Shown one piece after another: positions 1 to 7,589 of a stretch of DNA of 43,797 bases. The position numbers were made by a program, and so were the translations under genes. Each line of letters starts with the position of its first letter. Positions within the stretch are counted from its first letter, which is position 1. Source of the DNA: Rhodobiaceae bacterium UBA6963 (lineage in GTDB: Bacteria; Pseudomonadota; Alphaproteobacteria; RS24); assembly GCA_002450335.1 (NCBI GenBank), contig DJZB01000044.1, positions 1 through 43,797 on the forward strand, given 5' to 3'. Under the pieces are notes generated by a model, which did not search any database, was not told the origin of the DNA, and worked only from the letters and a program-made list of their open reading frames with translations.

Positions 1-1
1 A

Positions 2-199
2 CTGGTTGGCGGTGTTCAGTTTGCTGGCTTCATGATTGACATGTTTGCCAACTACCCGCCCGATATTGCCATTCGCTATGCGTTGACCATCACTTTATTG
101 CCATGTATCCCCGCCTCATTTCTTATTACAAGCGCGGGGTATACCATTATTTCGGATAGAGAGACTCTTAAGGAGACGCTCAAATCCGAAACAAGTTAG
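2..199 (+). CDS. Transporter C-terminus, partial (probably major facilitator superfamily)
   Basis: An open frame enters from the left edge and ends at the TAG at 197-199, giving 65 residues. The visible part has a short hydrophobic or glycine-rich stretch, a loop containing NYPPDIAIRYA, one clear hydrophobic segment (about residues 27-47), and a charged tail (SDRETLKETLKSE). That is how many MFS or sugar-cation symporter proteins finish. The start and most of the protein lie outside the window, so substrate and family cannot be fixed. It converges on the minus-strand SDR whose stop lies 7 bases away. An uptake role for the island's substrate is possible but not shown. Confidence 0.5.
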   Translation: MVGGVQFAGFMIDMFANYPPDIAIRYALTITLLPCIPASFLITSAGYTIISDRETLKETLKSETS

Positions 200-206
200 T
201 ATTTGT

Positions 207-1034
207 CTAGAAGTAGTAAGACCCACCATTCGCAACCAGCACACTGCCGGTTACAAATGAAGCATCCTCACTCATCAAATACGCCACAGCCGAGGCAACT
301 TCATCAGGTCGCGCCATACGCCCAAGCGGTATTGCGCTTTCCATATCAGCAATCCACTGCTCAGGAATTCCTTGCATGATTGGGGTGTTTGTTGGCCCGG
401 GAGCCACTGCGTTTACCCGAATGTTTCTTCCTGCAAGTTCACGTGCAAGCTGACGGGTCAAACCGATTACAGCTGTTTTTGAAGTTACATAATGCGGCGA
501 CCCCTCGCCGGATTGCGCCGAGGTGGATGACACGTTCACAATTGACCCACCACAATCATCTTCAGCCATAATGCGCACCACTTCACGGCAAACATAAAAT
601 GTGCCGTTCAGGTTAACACCCAACACTCCGGCCCAGCCTTCATCACCCATATGAATAAGATGATCAACATGGGTTGTCGGCGTTTGTCCGGATGTCATTT
701 CTTCCGTGCGCTTGCCCATTGCTTCATAAAATTTGTCAGACCCATCACCCGGCGCCTGACCGATGCCGGCATTATTGACTGCCATATCGAGCCTACCGAA
801 AGTTTCACGCGCCTGCCTGATGGAGGTAATAACAGAAGCACTATCTGCAACATTGGTTTGCAACGCAAGATGGTTTGAAGGCGTATTCAGGCCATCAACA
901 ACCTCTTTCGCGTTATCGGGATTCATATCCAAAACGGCGACCCGCGCCCCTTCGGCGGCAAGTCTTTCTACAACAGCACGACCAATCCCTTGCCCGCCAC
1001 CGGTCACAATAGCAGCTTGACCCTCTAGCTTCAT
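207..1034 (-). CDS. Short-chain dehydrogenase/reductase (SDR) with a long loop insertion
   Basis: Classical NAD(P)-dependent SDR of 275 residues. The cofactor motif TGGGQGIG is near residue 11, NNAG is near residue 88, and the catalytic serine (NVSSTS) and YVTSK pair are near residues 168-186. It would oxidise or reduce a secondary alcohol or ketone; in this island a hydroxysteroid or an acyl-CoA intermediate is likely. The ATG has GGAG a few bases upstream. Between NNAG and the next core helix there are roughly 25 more residues than in a typical SDR (APGDGSDKFYEAMGKR and following), probably a substrate lid. It lies 31 bases downstream of the next SDR on the same strand, so the two are probably co-transcribed. 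The exact substrate is unknown. Confidence 0.85.
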   Translation of the reverse strand: MKLEGQAAIVTGGGQGIGRAVVERLAAEGARVAVLDMNPDNAKEVVDGLNTPSNHLALQTNVADSASVITSIRQARETFGRLDMAVNNAGIGQAPGDGSDKFYEAMGKRTEEMTSGQTPTTHVDHLIHMGDEGWAGVLGVNLNGTFYVCREVVRIMAEDDCGGSIVNVSSTSAQSGEGSPHYVTSKTAVIGLTRQLARELAGRNIRVNAVAPGPTNTPIMQGIPEQWIADMESAIPLGRMARPDEVASAVAYLMSEDASFVTGSVLVANGGSYYF

Positions 1035-1065
1035 TTTAATCTCCTAAATAATTGATTTTTAATAA

Positions 1066-1830
1066 TTAACCTTGGTTCACGGCAAGCTCATTTGCTTTAC
1101 CGCCATCCACAGGAATATTTGCGCCCGTCACATAGGAGGACATATCTGACGCCAAAAATAGAACGACATTAGCAACCTCTTCAGGCATACCCATACGTTG
1201 CATCGGAATGCCTGCTGCAATAGCTTCGCCTGCCTTCGGGTCGGACTGAATAAAGGCTTCAGTGCCGGGTGTCATAATCGGGCCAGGCGTGACGGCATTG
1301 ACTCTTATATTTAGCCCAGCCGTTTCCATGGATGCAAGACGCGTAAGATGCAAGAGCGCGGCTTTTGAAGATGAATAACCTGCCATACCCGGCATAGCGC
1401 GATCTCCATTAATGGAAGAAATATTGACAATAGACCCGCCATTATTTGACATAACCTTTATCGCGGCTTGCATGCCGGCATAGGTAGCATCAACATTCAC
1501 TCTGAAGTTTTCACGAAAATCCTCAAGGCTGGCATCTGCAACAGAGCCAAAACCAACATGAGCAGCATTGTTTACCAAAATATCCAACCCATTGGAGGCA
1601 GCTACGTCTGCAATCATGGCTGCGAAACTTTCCGTATCGGCAACATCCTGAACACGCGTTTCAACAGACCCACCTGCAGTTCTTATATCTTCAGCAACTG
1701 CCTCCAATTTGTCGGCATTTCTGGCGCAAATAACAACATGGGCACCTTCACTTGCCAATTTTGCGGCAATAGCCCGCCCAATTCCATCACTACCACCAGT
1801 AATGATACTTGTTTTTCCTGTTAAACTCAC
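1066..1830 (-). CDS. Short-chain dehydrogenase/reductase (SDR)
   Basis: Classical SDR of 254 residues with TGGSDGIG near residue 11, NNAAH near residue 87, NISSIN and the YSSSK catalytic pair near residues 138-156. The C-terminus has the usual VTGANIPVDGG signature. The start is a GTG preceded by AGGAGGG at good spacing. It is the first gene of a two-gene minus-strand unit divergent from the acyl-CoA ligase at 1977, sharing a 146-base intergenic region that holds two TTACGCA-type elements. It probably interconverts a hydroxyl and a keto group on a steroid or side-chain intermediate. Sequence alone does not give the position on the substrate. Confidence 0.85.
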   Translation of the reverse strand: MSLTGKTSIITGGSDGIGRAIAAKLASEGAHVVICARNADKLEAVAEDIRTAGGSVETRVQDVADTESFAAMIADVAASNGLDILVNNAAHVGFGSVADASLEDFRENFRVNVDATYAGMQAAIKVMSNNGGSIVNISSINGDRAMPGMAGYSSSKAALLHLTRLASMETAGLNIRVNAVTPGPIMTPGTEAFIQSDPKAGEAIAAGIPMQRMGMPEEVANVVLFLASDMSSYVTGANIPVDGGKANELAVNQG

Positions 1831-1886
1831 AACACCCTCCTATTTTTATTGGCATTACCCTAAATTCGTAGAATAGATACCCTTAT

Positions 1887-1942
1887 ATTACGCAAACATT
1901 ATTTTTTGATGTATTGAAATATGCTAATGCGTAATTTATACT
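1887..1942 (+). promoter_or_regulatory. Sigma-70-type promoter with inverted TTACGCA elements
   Basis: A good promoter for the ligase gene is visible: TTGAAA at 1914-1919, a 17-base spacer, and TATACT at 1937-1942, about 35 bases before the start codon. ATTACGCA at 1887-1894 and its exact inverse TGCGTAAT at 1928-1935 flank the -35. The second copy lies inside the spacer, where a bound repressor would block polymerase. The same element recurs upstream of 16498/16594 and 18262. Promoter and repeats are read directly; the operator role is inferred. Confidence 0.55.
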
Positions 1943-1976
1943 CCCTAAGATTAAACAGATAAGCATATTTTTTTAA

Positions 1977-3677
1977 ATGAGTAAAACAAAAGAAATCGAT
2001 CCTATTCTTACGAAACTTATGTCCCCGGGGGCTGCATTTGAAGTGGTGGAAAAAACCATGTCAGGTCAGTCATTGCGTGTGTTTAGCCAATCGCCGGATA
2101 GTGTCTGCGCGATTTTCAACTCCGCACGCATGCATGGCGATAAAGAATTCATAATTCATAATGATACGCGCCTCACCTACACGGAGTTCTTCAAGAGAGC
2201 AGACGCACTTTCGGCTTGGCTTGTTGTTGAAAAAGGCATGGAAAAAGGCAAGTCAGTTGCCATTAACATGAAAAACTGCCCCGAATGGATGATTGCTTAT
2301 GTTGGCATTGTTCAGGCCGGGGGGGTTGCCGTTCTTGTTAACAGCCGCAATGATTCAGAAAGTATGATGGCTGCCATCAAGGACAGCGACAGCGTTTTGG
2401 TTATCGCAGATCACAAAAGGCTGGTTAAATTAAGAGAAGCAGGATGCAACCTTCCTGCGTTGGTCACAGATCCTGATAATCTGTCCACGCCGGATAACAA
2501 TTGCACGCAATTTGACGGCGTATTGACCTATGACCCTTTGCCTGAACCGGTCACCCTGACACAATCTGATATCGCATCAATGCTGTTCACTTCCGGCACA
2601 ACAGGACGCGCAAAAGCAGCTATTTTGAGTCATCTCAATGTGATTTCAAGCGTGATGAATACTGAAATGGCTATGGAAACCATTATTCACAGACTCGCAG
2701 ACCAATATGAAACGGCTGTTGAGGTTATCAAAGAACACATGCCACCCCCTTGTGGCCTTCTGATTTATCCGCTTTTCCATGTTAGCGGCCTGACAAGCGT
2801 TTTTTTAACAACAATGACCATTGGCGGCAAAATCGTCATGATGGACAGATGGGAAGCCAAACAGGCTCTTTTACTGGTAGAAAAAGAAAAAATCACCACA
2901 TTAAGCGGTGTCCCTGCCACACATTGGGATTTGTTAAAAGCGGTTAAAGAAACCGATTACGATTTGTCATCTTTAAATTCAGTTTCCAACGGTGGACAGG
3001 CCGCAACTCAAAATCTTCTCAAAAATATTTCTGAAACATACCCGAATGCACAACTGGGTGCCGGATACGGCATGACCGAAACCACAGGCGCAGTTTCACA
3101 AGCTAATGGTGAGGCTTTTATGCGCGCCCCACAAAGCGCAGGTTTAGTTCTGCCTATGGTTGATATGAAAATACTTGGCGATGACGGCAATGACATGCCT
3201 CTTGGCGAGGCCGGTGAAATCTGCATTCGCGGCGCCACAGTCATGCAAGGTTATTATAACCGCCCTGAAGATACAGCAAAAGCAATTAGAGATGGCTGGA
3301 TGCATACCGGTGATATCGGCTATCTCGATGAAGAAGGTTATCTTTATATCGTCGATCGTAAGACCGATATGATCATCTCCGGCGGCGAGAATATTTATTG
3401 TGCTGAAATAGAGCAGACACTGGGTCAGCATGAAGCGATTAAAGAAATTGCTGCTTTTGGTGTCCATGATGACCGGCTCGGTGAAAAGTTGATTGTGGCT
3501 TTAACACTCAATGTGCCGACTGAAACCGAGCAACTTGATGCCTATGCCCGCGAGAAACTGGCAGATTATAAAGTGCCTCATGCCTTTATTATTGCCGATG
3601 AATTTAACTACACCGCCACCGGCAAAATAGAAAAACATAAATTAAGAAAGGCTTTTCTGGACGCGGAAAAGAAGTAA
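1977..3677 (+). CDS. Acyl-CoA synthetase (AMP-binding, ANL superfamily)
   Basis: Adenylate-forming ligase of 566 residues that would activate a carboxylic acid to its CoA thioester through an acyl-AMP. The ATP-binding motif FTSGTTGRAKAA is at about residues 204-215. The GYGMTETTG motif, the TGDIGYLDEEGY hinge region and the C-terminal catalytic lysine in TATGKIEKHK follow in order. Given the island it probably activates a steroid side chain or a ring-derived acid. It is distinct from FadD3 at 16594. No convincing ribosome binding site precedes the ATG at 1977; the next in-frame ATGs do not look better. It is followed after 3 bases by the amidohydrolase-like gene, so they are probably one operon. 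Confidence 0.85.
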   Translation: MSKTKEIDPILTKLMSPGAAFEVVEKTMSGQSLRVFSQSPDSVCAIFNSARMHGDKEFIIHNDTRLTYTEFFKRADALSAWLVVEKGMEKGKSVAINMKNCPEWMIAYVGIVQAGGVAVLVNSRNDSESMMAAIKDSDSVLVIADHKRLVKLREAGCNLPALVTDPDNLSTPDNNCTQFDGVLTYDPLPEPVTLTQSDIASMLFTSGTTGRAKAAILSHLNVISSVMNTEMAMETIIHRLADQYETAVEVIKEHMPPPCGLLIYPLFHVSGLTSVFLTTMTIGGKIVMMDRWEAKQALLLVEKEKITTLSGVPATHWDLLKAVKETDYDLSSLNSVSNGGQAATQNLLKNISETYPNAQLGAGYGMTETTGAVSQANGEAFMRAPQSAGLVLPMVDMKILGDDGNDMPLGEAGEICIRGATVMQGYYNRPEDTAKAIRDGWMHTGDIGYLDEEGYLYIVDRKTDMIISGGENIYCAEIEQTLGQHEAIKEIAAFGVHDDRLGEKLIVALTLNVPTETEQLDAYAREKLADYKVPHAFIIADEFNYTATGKIEKHKLRKAFLDAEKK

Positions 3678-3680
3678 CGC

Positions 3681-4547
3681 ATGTCATATCCCAAGGATAT
3701 TGGAATCGTAGATACCATGCTCGGTATTCCCAGTCAGGAAGATCGGCAAGATTGGTATGAGAGTTTCAAACCGCTCCTCAAAGATGACGAGAGCCGTAAG
3801 ATGTTCAGCATGCCGGCGCAATATATGTTCAAGGATATTCCCGAAACCAATAATGTGGATGACTTTGTAAAATGGACGGTCGAACATTTGGACCGTCATA
3901 ACATTGAAACCGCATTGGTGGGCTTTAACCCTGACGGCACCAGCGAAGCGGCAACAAAAAACTATCCCGGGCGTTTTGCTTTTGAAGCTCCGGCAGATCC
4001 AAATGGCGGCATGGCAGAAGTTCGCCGCCTCAAAGCATTAAAAGAAGAACATGACATCAAAGCGGTGTCGGTTTTTCCGGCGGGGACATGCCCACAGGTT
4101 GCAATAAATGACCGCGAAATGTATCCGATTTATGCAGCCTGTGTGGAGATGGATGTGCCGATTATTCTTAATGTCGGTGTGCCGGGACCACGCATCCCCT
4201 TACAGACACAAAAGGTCGAGCATCTGGATGATGTATGCTGGTTCTTCCCCGAACTTAAAGTTGTCATGCGCCACGGCGCAGAACCTTGGGAAGATTTGGC
4301 AGTCAAGCTGATGCTTAAATATCCTAACCTTTATTATTCAACCAGCGCCTTTGCGCCCAAACATTACCCGCAAGCAATTATTGATTATGCCAATAAGCGC
4401 GGCAGTGAAAAAATTATCTATGGCGGCTACTTCCCTATGGGATTGTCTTTGGACCGTATTTTTTCCGATATGGAAAATGTGCAATTTAATGAAGATGTCT
4501 GGCCAAAATTTTTACGTGAAAACGCAAAACGCGTATTTAAAATCTGA
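3681..4547 (+). CDS. Amidohydrolase-2 family protein with degenerate metal site
   Basis: A protein of 288 residues resembling the amidohydrolase-2 (ACMSD-like) TIM barrel: the order of strands, the VMRHGAEPWEDLA segment and the final YGGYFPMGL followed by ENAKRVF all match that family. However the N-terminal HxH metal motif is absent (the equivalent stretch reads IVDTMLGIP), and the usual GSD with the catalytic aspartate reads GGY. Only one expected histidine, in RHGAE, is obvious. It may be a non-metal hydrolase, lyase or binding protein. It sits between an acyl-CoA ligase (3-base gap) and a Rieske oxygenase (11-base gap), so it probably acts on the same substrate set. Function unknown. Confidence 0.7.
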   Translation: MSYPKDIGIVDTMLGIPSQEDRQDWYESFKPLLKDDESRKMFSMPAQYMFKDIPETNNVDDFVKWTVEHLDRHNIETALVGFNPDGTSEAATKNYPGRFAFEAPADPNGGMAEVRRLKALKEEHDIKAVSVFPAGTCPQVAINDREMYPIYAACVEMDVPIILNVGVPGPRIPLQTQKVEHLDDVCWFFPELKVVMRHGAEPWEDLAVKLMLKYPNLYYSTSAFAPKHYPQAIIDYANKRGSEKIIYGGYFPMGLSLDRIFSDMENVQFNEDVWPKFLRENAKRVFKI

Positions 4548-4558
4548 AAGGAACCGAT

Positions 4559-5689
4559 ATGAGTGACATGAAACAAGAAGATGCAAGAACAGCACCGGTA
4601 GGTGTTTGGCAAGTCCTTGAATCGCTCAGAGGAGAAGAACTTACCAAATGGCGGTTGGCCGAATTGGATAATGTCTCCAGTGTAGAAATGAGAAATCTTG
4701 ATGTCCTGCCCTACCCATTTGGTTGGTTTATGGCCTGTTACTCGGATGAACTCGCCATCGGCGAAGTAAAACCTTTGCAATATTTCGGTCGTGATTTGGT
4801 TCTGTGGCGCGGTGAGGATGGGCAACCAAGACTTATTGATGCCTATTGCCGCCACCTTGGCGCACATATGGGCTACGGTGGTAAAGTTGAAGGTAATAAC
4901 CTTGTTTGCCCTTTCCATGCTTGGGCTTATGATGAACAAGGTTGCGTGACTGATGTGCCTTACGCAAAACGCCTACCGCCATCAGCGACCAAACCCCCGG
5001 CGACACAATATAAGACATGCGAAGAAAACAAAGCTGTTTGGTTTTGGTATCACCCTTATGATGAGGCTCCGAAATGGGAAGTGGATCGCTTTGATGAGGT
5101 TTTTAATGCTGATTGGACTGAATTTGACAAACATGAATGGATTGTCAGAGGGCCTATTCAAAATCTTGCAGAGAATGGTGTTGATGCCGCGCATTTTAAA
5201 TATGTCCACGGCACTGCAACATTTCCCGATTATCAGATGAGTTTTGACGGTCACAAACGCACCGCCACAGTTGAAGCCAAAATGGGTACACCCAAAGGTG
5301 AAATTGACGGCAAAATCTCCTATGGCACGGTAGGTCCAGGTCAAAGTTGGACAAAGTTTTCCGGCATTTCAGAAACTCTTTTGATTTCCGGTGTCACACC
5401 CATTGCCCCTGACCGCATCCATATTCGCTTTGCTTTTACTCAGCCAAAAGAAGAAGCCGACGGCCCGATGCAGGGACTCGCAAAAGCCTTGAAAAAAGAT
5501 ATTTGCAAACAGCTTGATCAGGACAAGGTTGTCTGGGACAGGCAGAAATATCTTAATCGCCCGATAATATGTGACGGGGATGGCCCTATCCCGGCTTTCC
5601 GGAGTTATTTCTCTCAGTTTTATGCTGAATGGGAAAAGGAAGGCAAAAAAACAATCACCTCACTCGACGTGGACAAGAAATCAGATTAG
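4559..5689 (+). CDS. Rieske non-haem iron oxygenase, KshA-like alpha subunit
   Basis: Terminal oxygenase of 376 residues. The Rieske [2Fe-2S] ligands are C97, H99, C117 and H120 (CRH and CPFH). The mononuclear iron site shows ENGVDAAHFKYVH with D209, H212 and H217. The C-terminal segment WDRQKYLNRP then CDGDGP then SQFY resembles 3-ketosteroid 9-alpha-hydroxylase KshA, and the Rieske domain also recalls DAF-36/Neverland sterol desaturases. It probably hydroxylates a 3-ketosteroid, perhaps at C9 to trigger ring-B opening. It needs a ferredoxin reductase (KshB type), which is not in the window. It is the third gene of the 1977-5689 unit. A paralogue lies at 42406. Regiospecificity cannot be told from sequence. 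Confidence 0.85.
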   Translation: MSDMKQEDARTAPVGVWQVLESLRGEELTKWRLAELDNVSSVEMRNLDVLPYPFGWFMACYSDELAIGEVKPLQYFGRDLVLWRGEDGQPRLIDAYCRHLGAHMGYGGKVEGNNLVCPFHAWAYDEQGCVTDVPYAKRLPPSATKPPATQYKTCEENKAVWFWYHPYDEAPKWEVDRFDEVFNADWTEFDKHEWIVRGPIQNLAENGVDAAHFKYVHGTATFPDYQMSFDGHKRTATVEAKMGTPKGEIDGKISYGTVGPGQSWTKFSGISETLLISGVTPIAPDRIHIRFAFTQPKEEADGPMQGLAKALKKDICKQLDQDKVVWDRQKYLNRPIICDGDGPIPAFRSYFSQFYAEWEKEGKKTITSLDVDKKSD

Positions 5690-5714
5690 TAAATTAGAGT
5701 GTCCAACAGAGTGA

Positions 5715-5747
5715 ATTTATGTCCATCAAGCTGACATTATTTATGTC
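5715..5747. repeat. Direct repeat ATTTATGTC upstream of the Lrp-type regulator
   Basis: ATTTATGTC occurs at 5715-5723 and again at 5739-5747, start-to-start spacing 24 bases, in the 109-base gap between the Rieske gene and the first AsnC-type regulator. Two similar sites on nearly the same helix face would suit an Lrp-like multimer and autoregulation, but this is a weak inference from one pair of short repeats. Confidence 0.3.
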
Positions 5748-5798
5748 TCAAAAGGCAGAGAATCCTGATGATTTTTGTCGTTACAGAAACACGTCATC

Positions 5799-6263
5799 AT
5801 GACAGATAAAAAAATCAAGTTCAGCGAACTGGATAATCGCATTGTCGAAATTTTGAAAAAAGACGGGCGCGCAACCAATCAACGTATTGCCAGCGCGCTC
5901 GACATATCCACATCCTTGGTCGCCTCGCGCATTCGCCGGATGGAACAAAATGGTTTAATGCGGCTCGTCACTGTCGCTGACTTCAGCGCCTTTGATTATA
6001 ACGTCCTGCTCCCTGTCGGCGTGGATGTGAAAGGCAGGCCTGCTAACGAGGTTGCCAATGATATCGCTGCTCTCGATGAGGTAGCCTCGGTACAACTTGT
6101 TACCGGCAAGCATGATATTGAAATTCTTGTGACACTTCCAAACCTTGCCGCCATGGGTGACTTCATGCTGAACAGACTGTCCAAGATTGACGGTGTATTA
6201 AGCCTCGACCCGGCTTTTGCAGTCGACATCATCAAGTATGAATTTGATGTTGCTCCGGTTTGA
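5799..6263 (+). CDS. Lrp/AsnC family transcriptional regulator (first of a tandem pair)
   Basis: A regulator of 154 residues. The N-terminal winged helix-turn-helix (about residues 9-60: LDNRIVEILKKDGRATNQRIA and following, then ISTSLVASRIRRME) is followed by a RAM-type ligand-binding domain with VQLVTGKHDIEILV. I chose the ATG at 5799 because the protein then begins at the usual place; an in-frame TTG at 5775 is less likely. Neither has a strong ribosome binding site. Family members form octamers that bind amino acids or other small acids. Its position between a catabolic operon and a second AsnC-type gene points to control of this island. The effector is unknown. Confidence 0.85.
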   Translation: MTDKKIKFSELDNRIVEILKKDGRATNQRIASALDISTSLVASRIRRMEQNGLMRLVTVADFSAFDYNVLLPVGVDVKGRPANEVANDIAALDEVASVQLVTGKHDIEILVTLPNLAAMGDFMLNRLSKIDGVLSLDPAFAVDIIKYEFDVAPV

Positions 6264-6280
6264 CATTTAGGAGGGTAGGC

Positions 6281-6772
6281 ATGGGCCAAAAAATCGATGA
6301 TCTCGACCGGAATATTATCAAATTACTTTCCGGAAATGCACGCCTAAGCAACAGAAAAATTGCCGCGCAGCTTGGATTTACAGAAGGCACCATCCGGGAG
6401 CGTGTCAAACGCCTCGAAAAGGATAATTTTATCCGTTTCACGGCAGTCACCAGCATGGAGCACCAACCGCGCACTCAACTGGCTTATATTGGTGTCTATG
6501 CAGAGCAAAAAAAGATTCAGGCTGTAGCATCAGAAATTGCCAATATTCCAGATATCGGCGCAGTCATTATTTTGCTCGGACGTTTCGATATTATGGCTAT
6601 CGGCCTTTTTGACGGGCTTGAAAATTTTCAAAAAGTTGTCAATCAATCCATACTTTCAATAGACGGCGTCAGACGTATTGAGACCAGCGCCGTCTCTGAA
6701 ATTGTCAAATATGATAACAAGGTGGCGAAAATCATCACACCTCTTGAGGACTTCACCCTCGAATATCGCTAA
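6281..6772 (+). CDS. Lrp/AsnC family transcriptional regulator (second of a tandem pair)
   Basis: A regulator of 163 residues with an N-terminal winged helix (IDDLDRNIIKLLSGNARLSN, then TEGTIRERVKRLE) and a RAM domain containing AVIILLGRFDIMAIGLF. The ATG at 6281 is preceded by AGGAGGG at 6269-6275, a strong site that decides the start over an upstream in-frame TTG. It begins 17 bases after the first regulator and differs from it clearly along its length, so this is not a recent duplication. The two may form mixed oligomers or sense different ligands. It converges on the minus-strand SDR ending at 6779. Confidence 0.85.
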   Translation: MGQKIDDLDRNIIKLLSGNARLSNRKIAAQLGFTEGTIRERVKRLEKDNFIRFTAVTSMEHQPRTQLAYIGVYAEQKKIQAVASEIANIPDIGAVIILLGRFDIMAIGLFDGLENFQKVVNQSILSIDGVRRIETSAVSEIVKYDNKVAKIITPLEDFTLEYR

Positions 6773-6778
6773 AGCCGA

Positions 6779-7564
6779 TTAGCCGAATTTAATATCAGGC
6801 GCGCCGGGGTGCCCATAATAATAAAGACCTGCTGTCAAGCCGCCATCAATCGCAAGTTCAGAGCCCATGCAATAGCTGCCGTCATCACTGGCGAAGAACA
6901 ATACACCCTGAGCAATTTCTTTCGGGTCACAAGCACGCTGAGCCGCAAAGGTCACAAAGCGCTTGTTATATTCCTCGCGCTCCTCATTCATCGGATTGGC
7001 AAGAGGTGTATCTACACCACCCGGATGAATGGAGTTAACGCGGATTTTTTCCAGCCCCAATTCCAGCGCCGCAGCTTTCGTGAAACCACGCACCCCCCAT
7101 TTAGAGGCAATATAAGCGGCATGGGCATTTGATCCGATGAGACCGTCCGTTGATGAAATATTCACAATGGATCCTGCACCACGTTTACGCATGGGCGGGA
7201 TGACAGCTTGTGTTCCAATAATGGTGCCATAAAGATTAACATCCAGAGTCCTTCGCACTTCTTCGGCAGTCAAATCAGCGACGTGATTAAAAGTAAGAAT
7301 GCCGGCACAGTTAACCAGAATATCAACACCGCCAAATTGAGTTTCGGCAGTCGCAACGGCATCTGCCCAGCTATCTTCTTGGGTCACATCCAGTTTTTTG
7401 AAAACGACTTTATCGCCAAGTTTATCCGCCAGCGCCTGACCGTCTGCTTCCAGCACATCACCTATAATAACATTCGCACCTTCTTGTGCGAAAAGTTCAA
7501 CACATGCGCCGCCAATTCCTCTGGAACCGCCTGAAATAATTGCTGTTTTATCCTTAAGTTTCAT
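6779..7564 (-). CDS. 3-alpha(20-beta)-hydroxysteroid dehydrogenase-like SDR (FabG3 type)
   Basis: SDR of 261 residues with SGGSRGIGG near residue 10, NISSTDG near residue 141 and YIASK near residue 156. Much of it matches my memory of mycobacterial FabG3 (Rv2002, 20-beta-hydroxysteroid dehydrogenase): LDVTQ, the NSIHPGGVDTP loop and the unusual C-terminal IDGGLTAGLYYYG. A role in oxidising or reducing a steroid hydroxyl is therefore better supported here than for the other SDRs in the window. It lies 25 bases downstream of the FAD-dependent 3-ketosteroid dehydrogenase on the same strand, as expected for a pair acting in sequence on the steroid nucleus. A good site (GGGAGAG) precedes the ATG. 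Confidence 0.85.
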   Translation of the reverse strand: MKLKDKTAIISGGSRGIGGACVELFAQEGANVIIGDVLEADGQALADKLGDKVVFKKLDVTQEDSWADAVATAETQFGGVDILVNCAGILTFNHVADLTAEEVRRTLDVNLYGTIIGTQAVIPPMRKRGAGSIVNISSTDGLIGSNAHAAYIASKWGVRGFTKAAALELGLEKIRVNSIHPGGVDTPLANPMNEEREEYNKRFVTFAAQRACDPKEIAQGVLFFASDDGSYCMGSELAIDGGLTAGLYYYGHPGAPDIKFG

Positions 7565-7589
7565 AAGTCTCTCCCTTTAAAGTTTTGGT

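Noticed and set aside
4427..4939. A 170-codon minus-strand open frame
   Set aside because: It lies across the end of the amidohydrolase-like gene and the start of the Rieske gene, both well supported by motifs; no ribosome binding site or recognisable domain.
4949..4965. A TTACGCA match inside the Rieske gene
   Set aside because: It is in coding sequence where the codons explain it; only the intergenic copies were used for the proposed operator.
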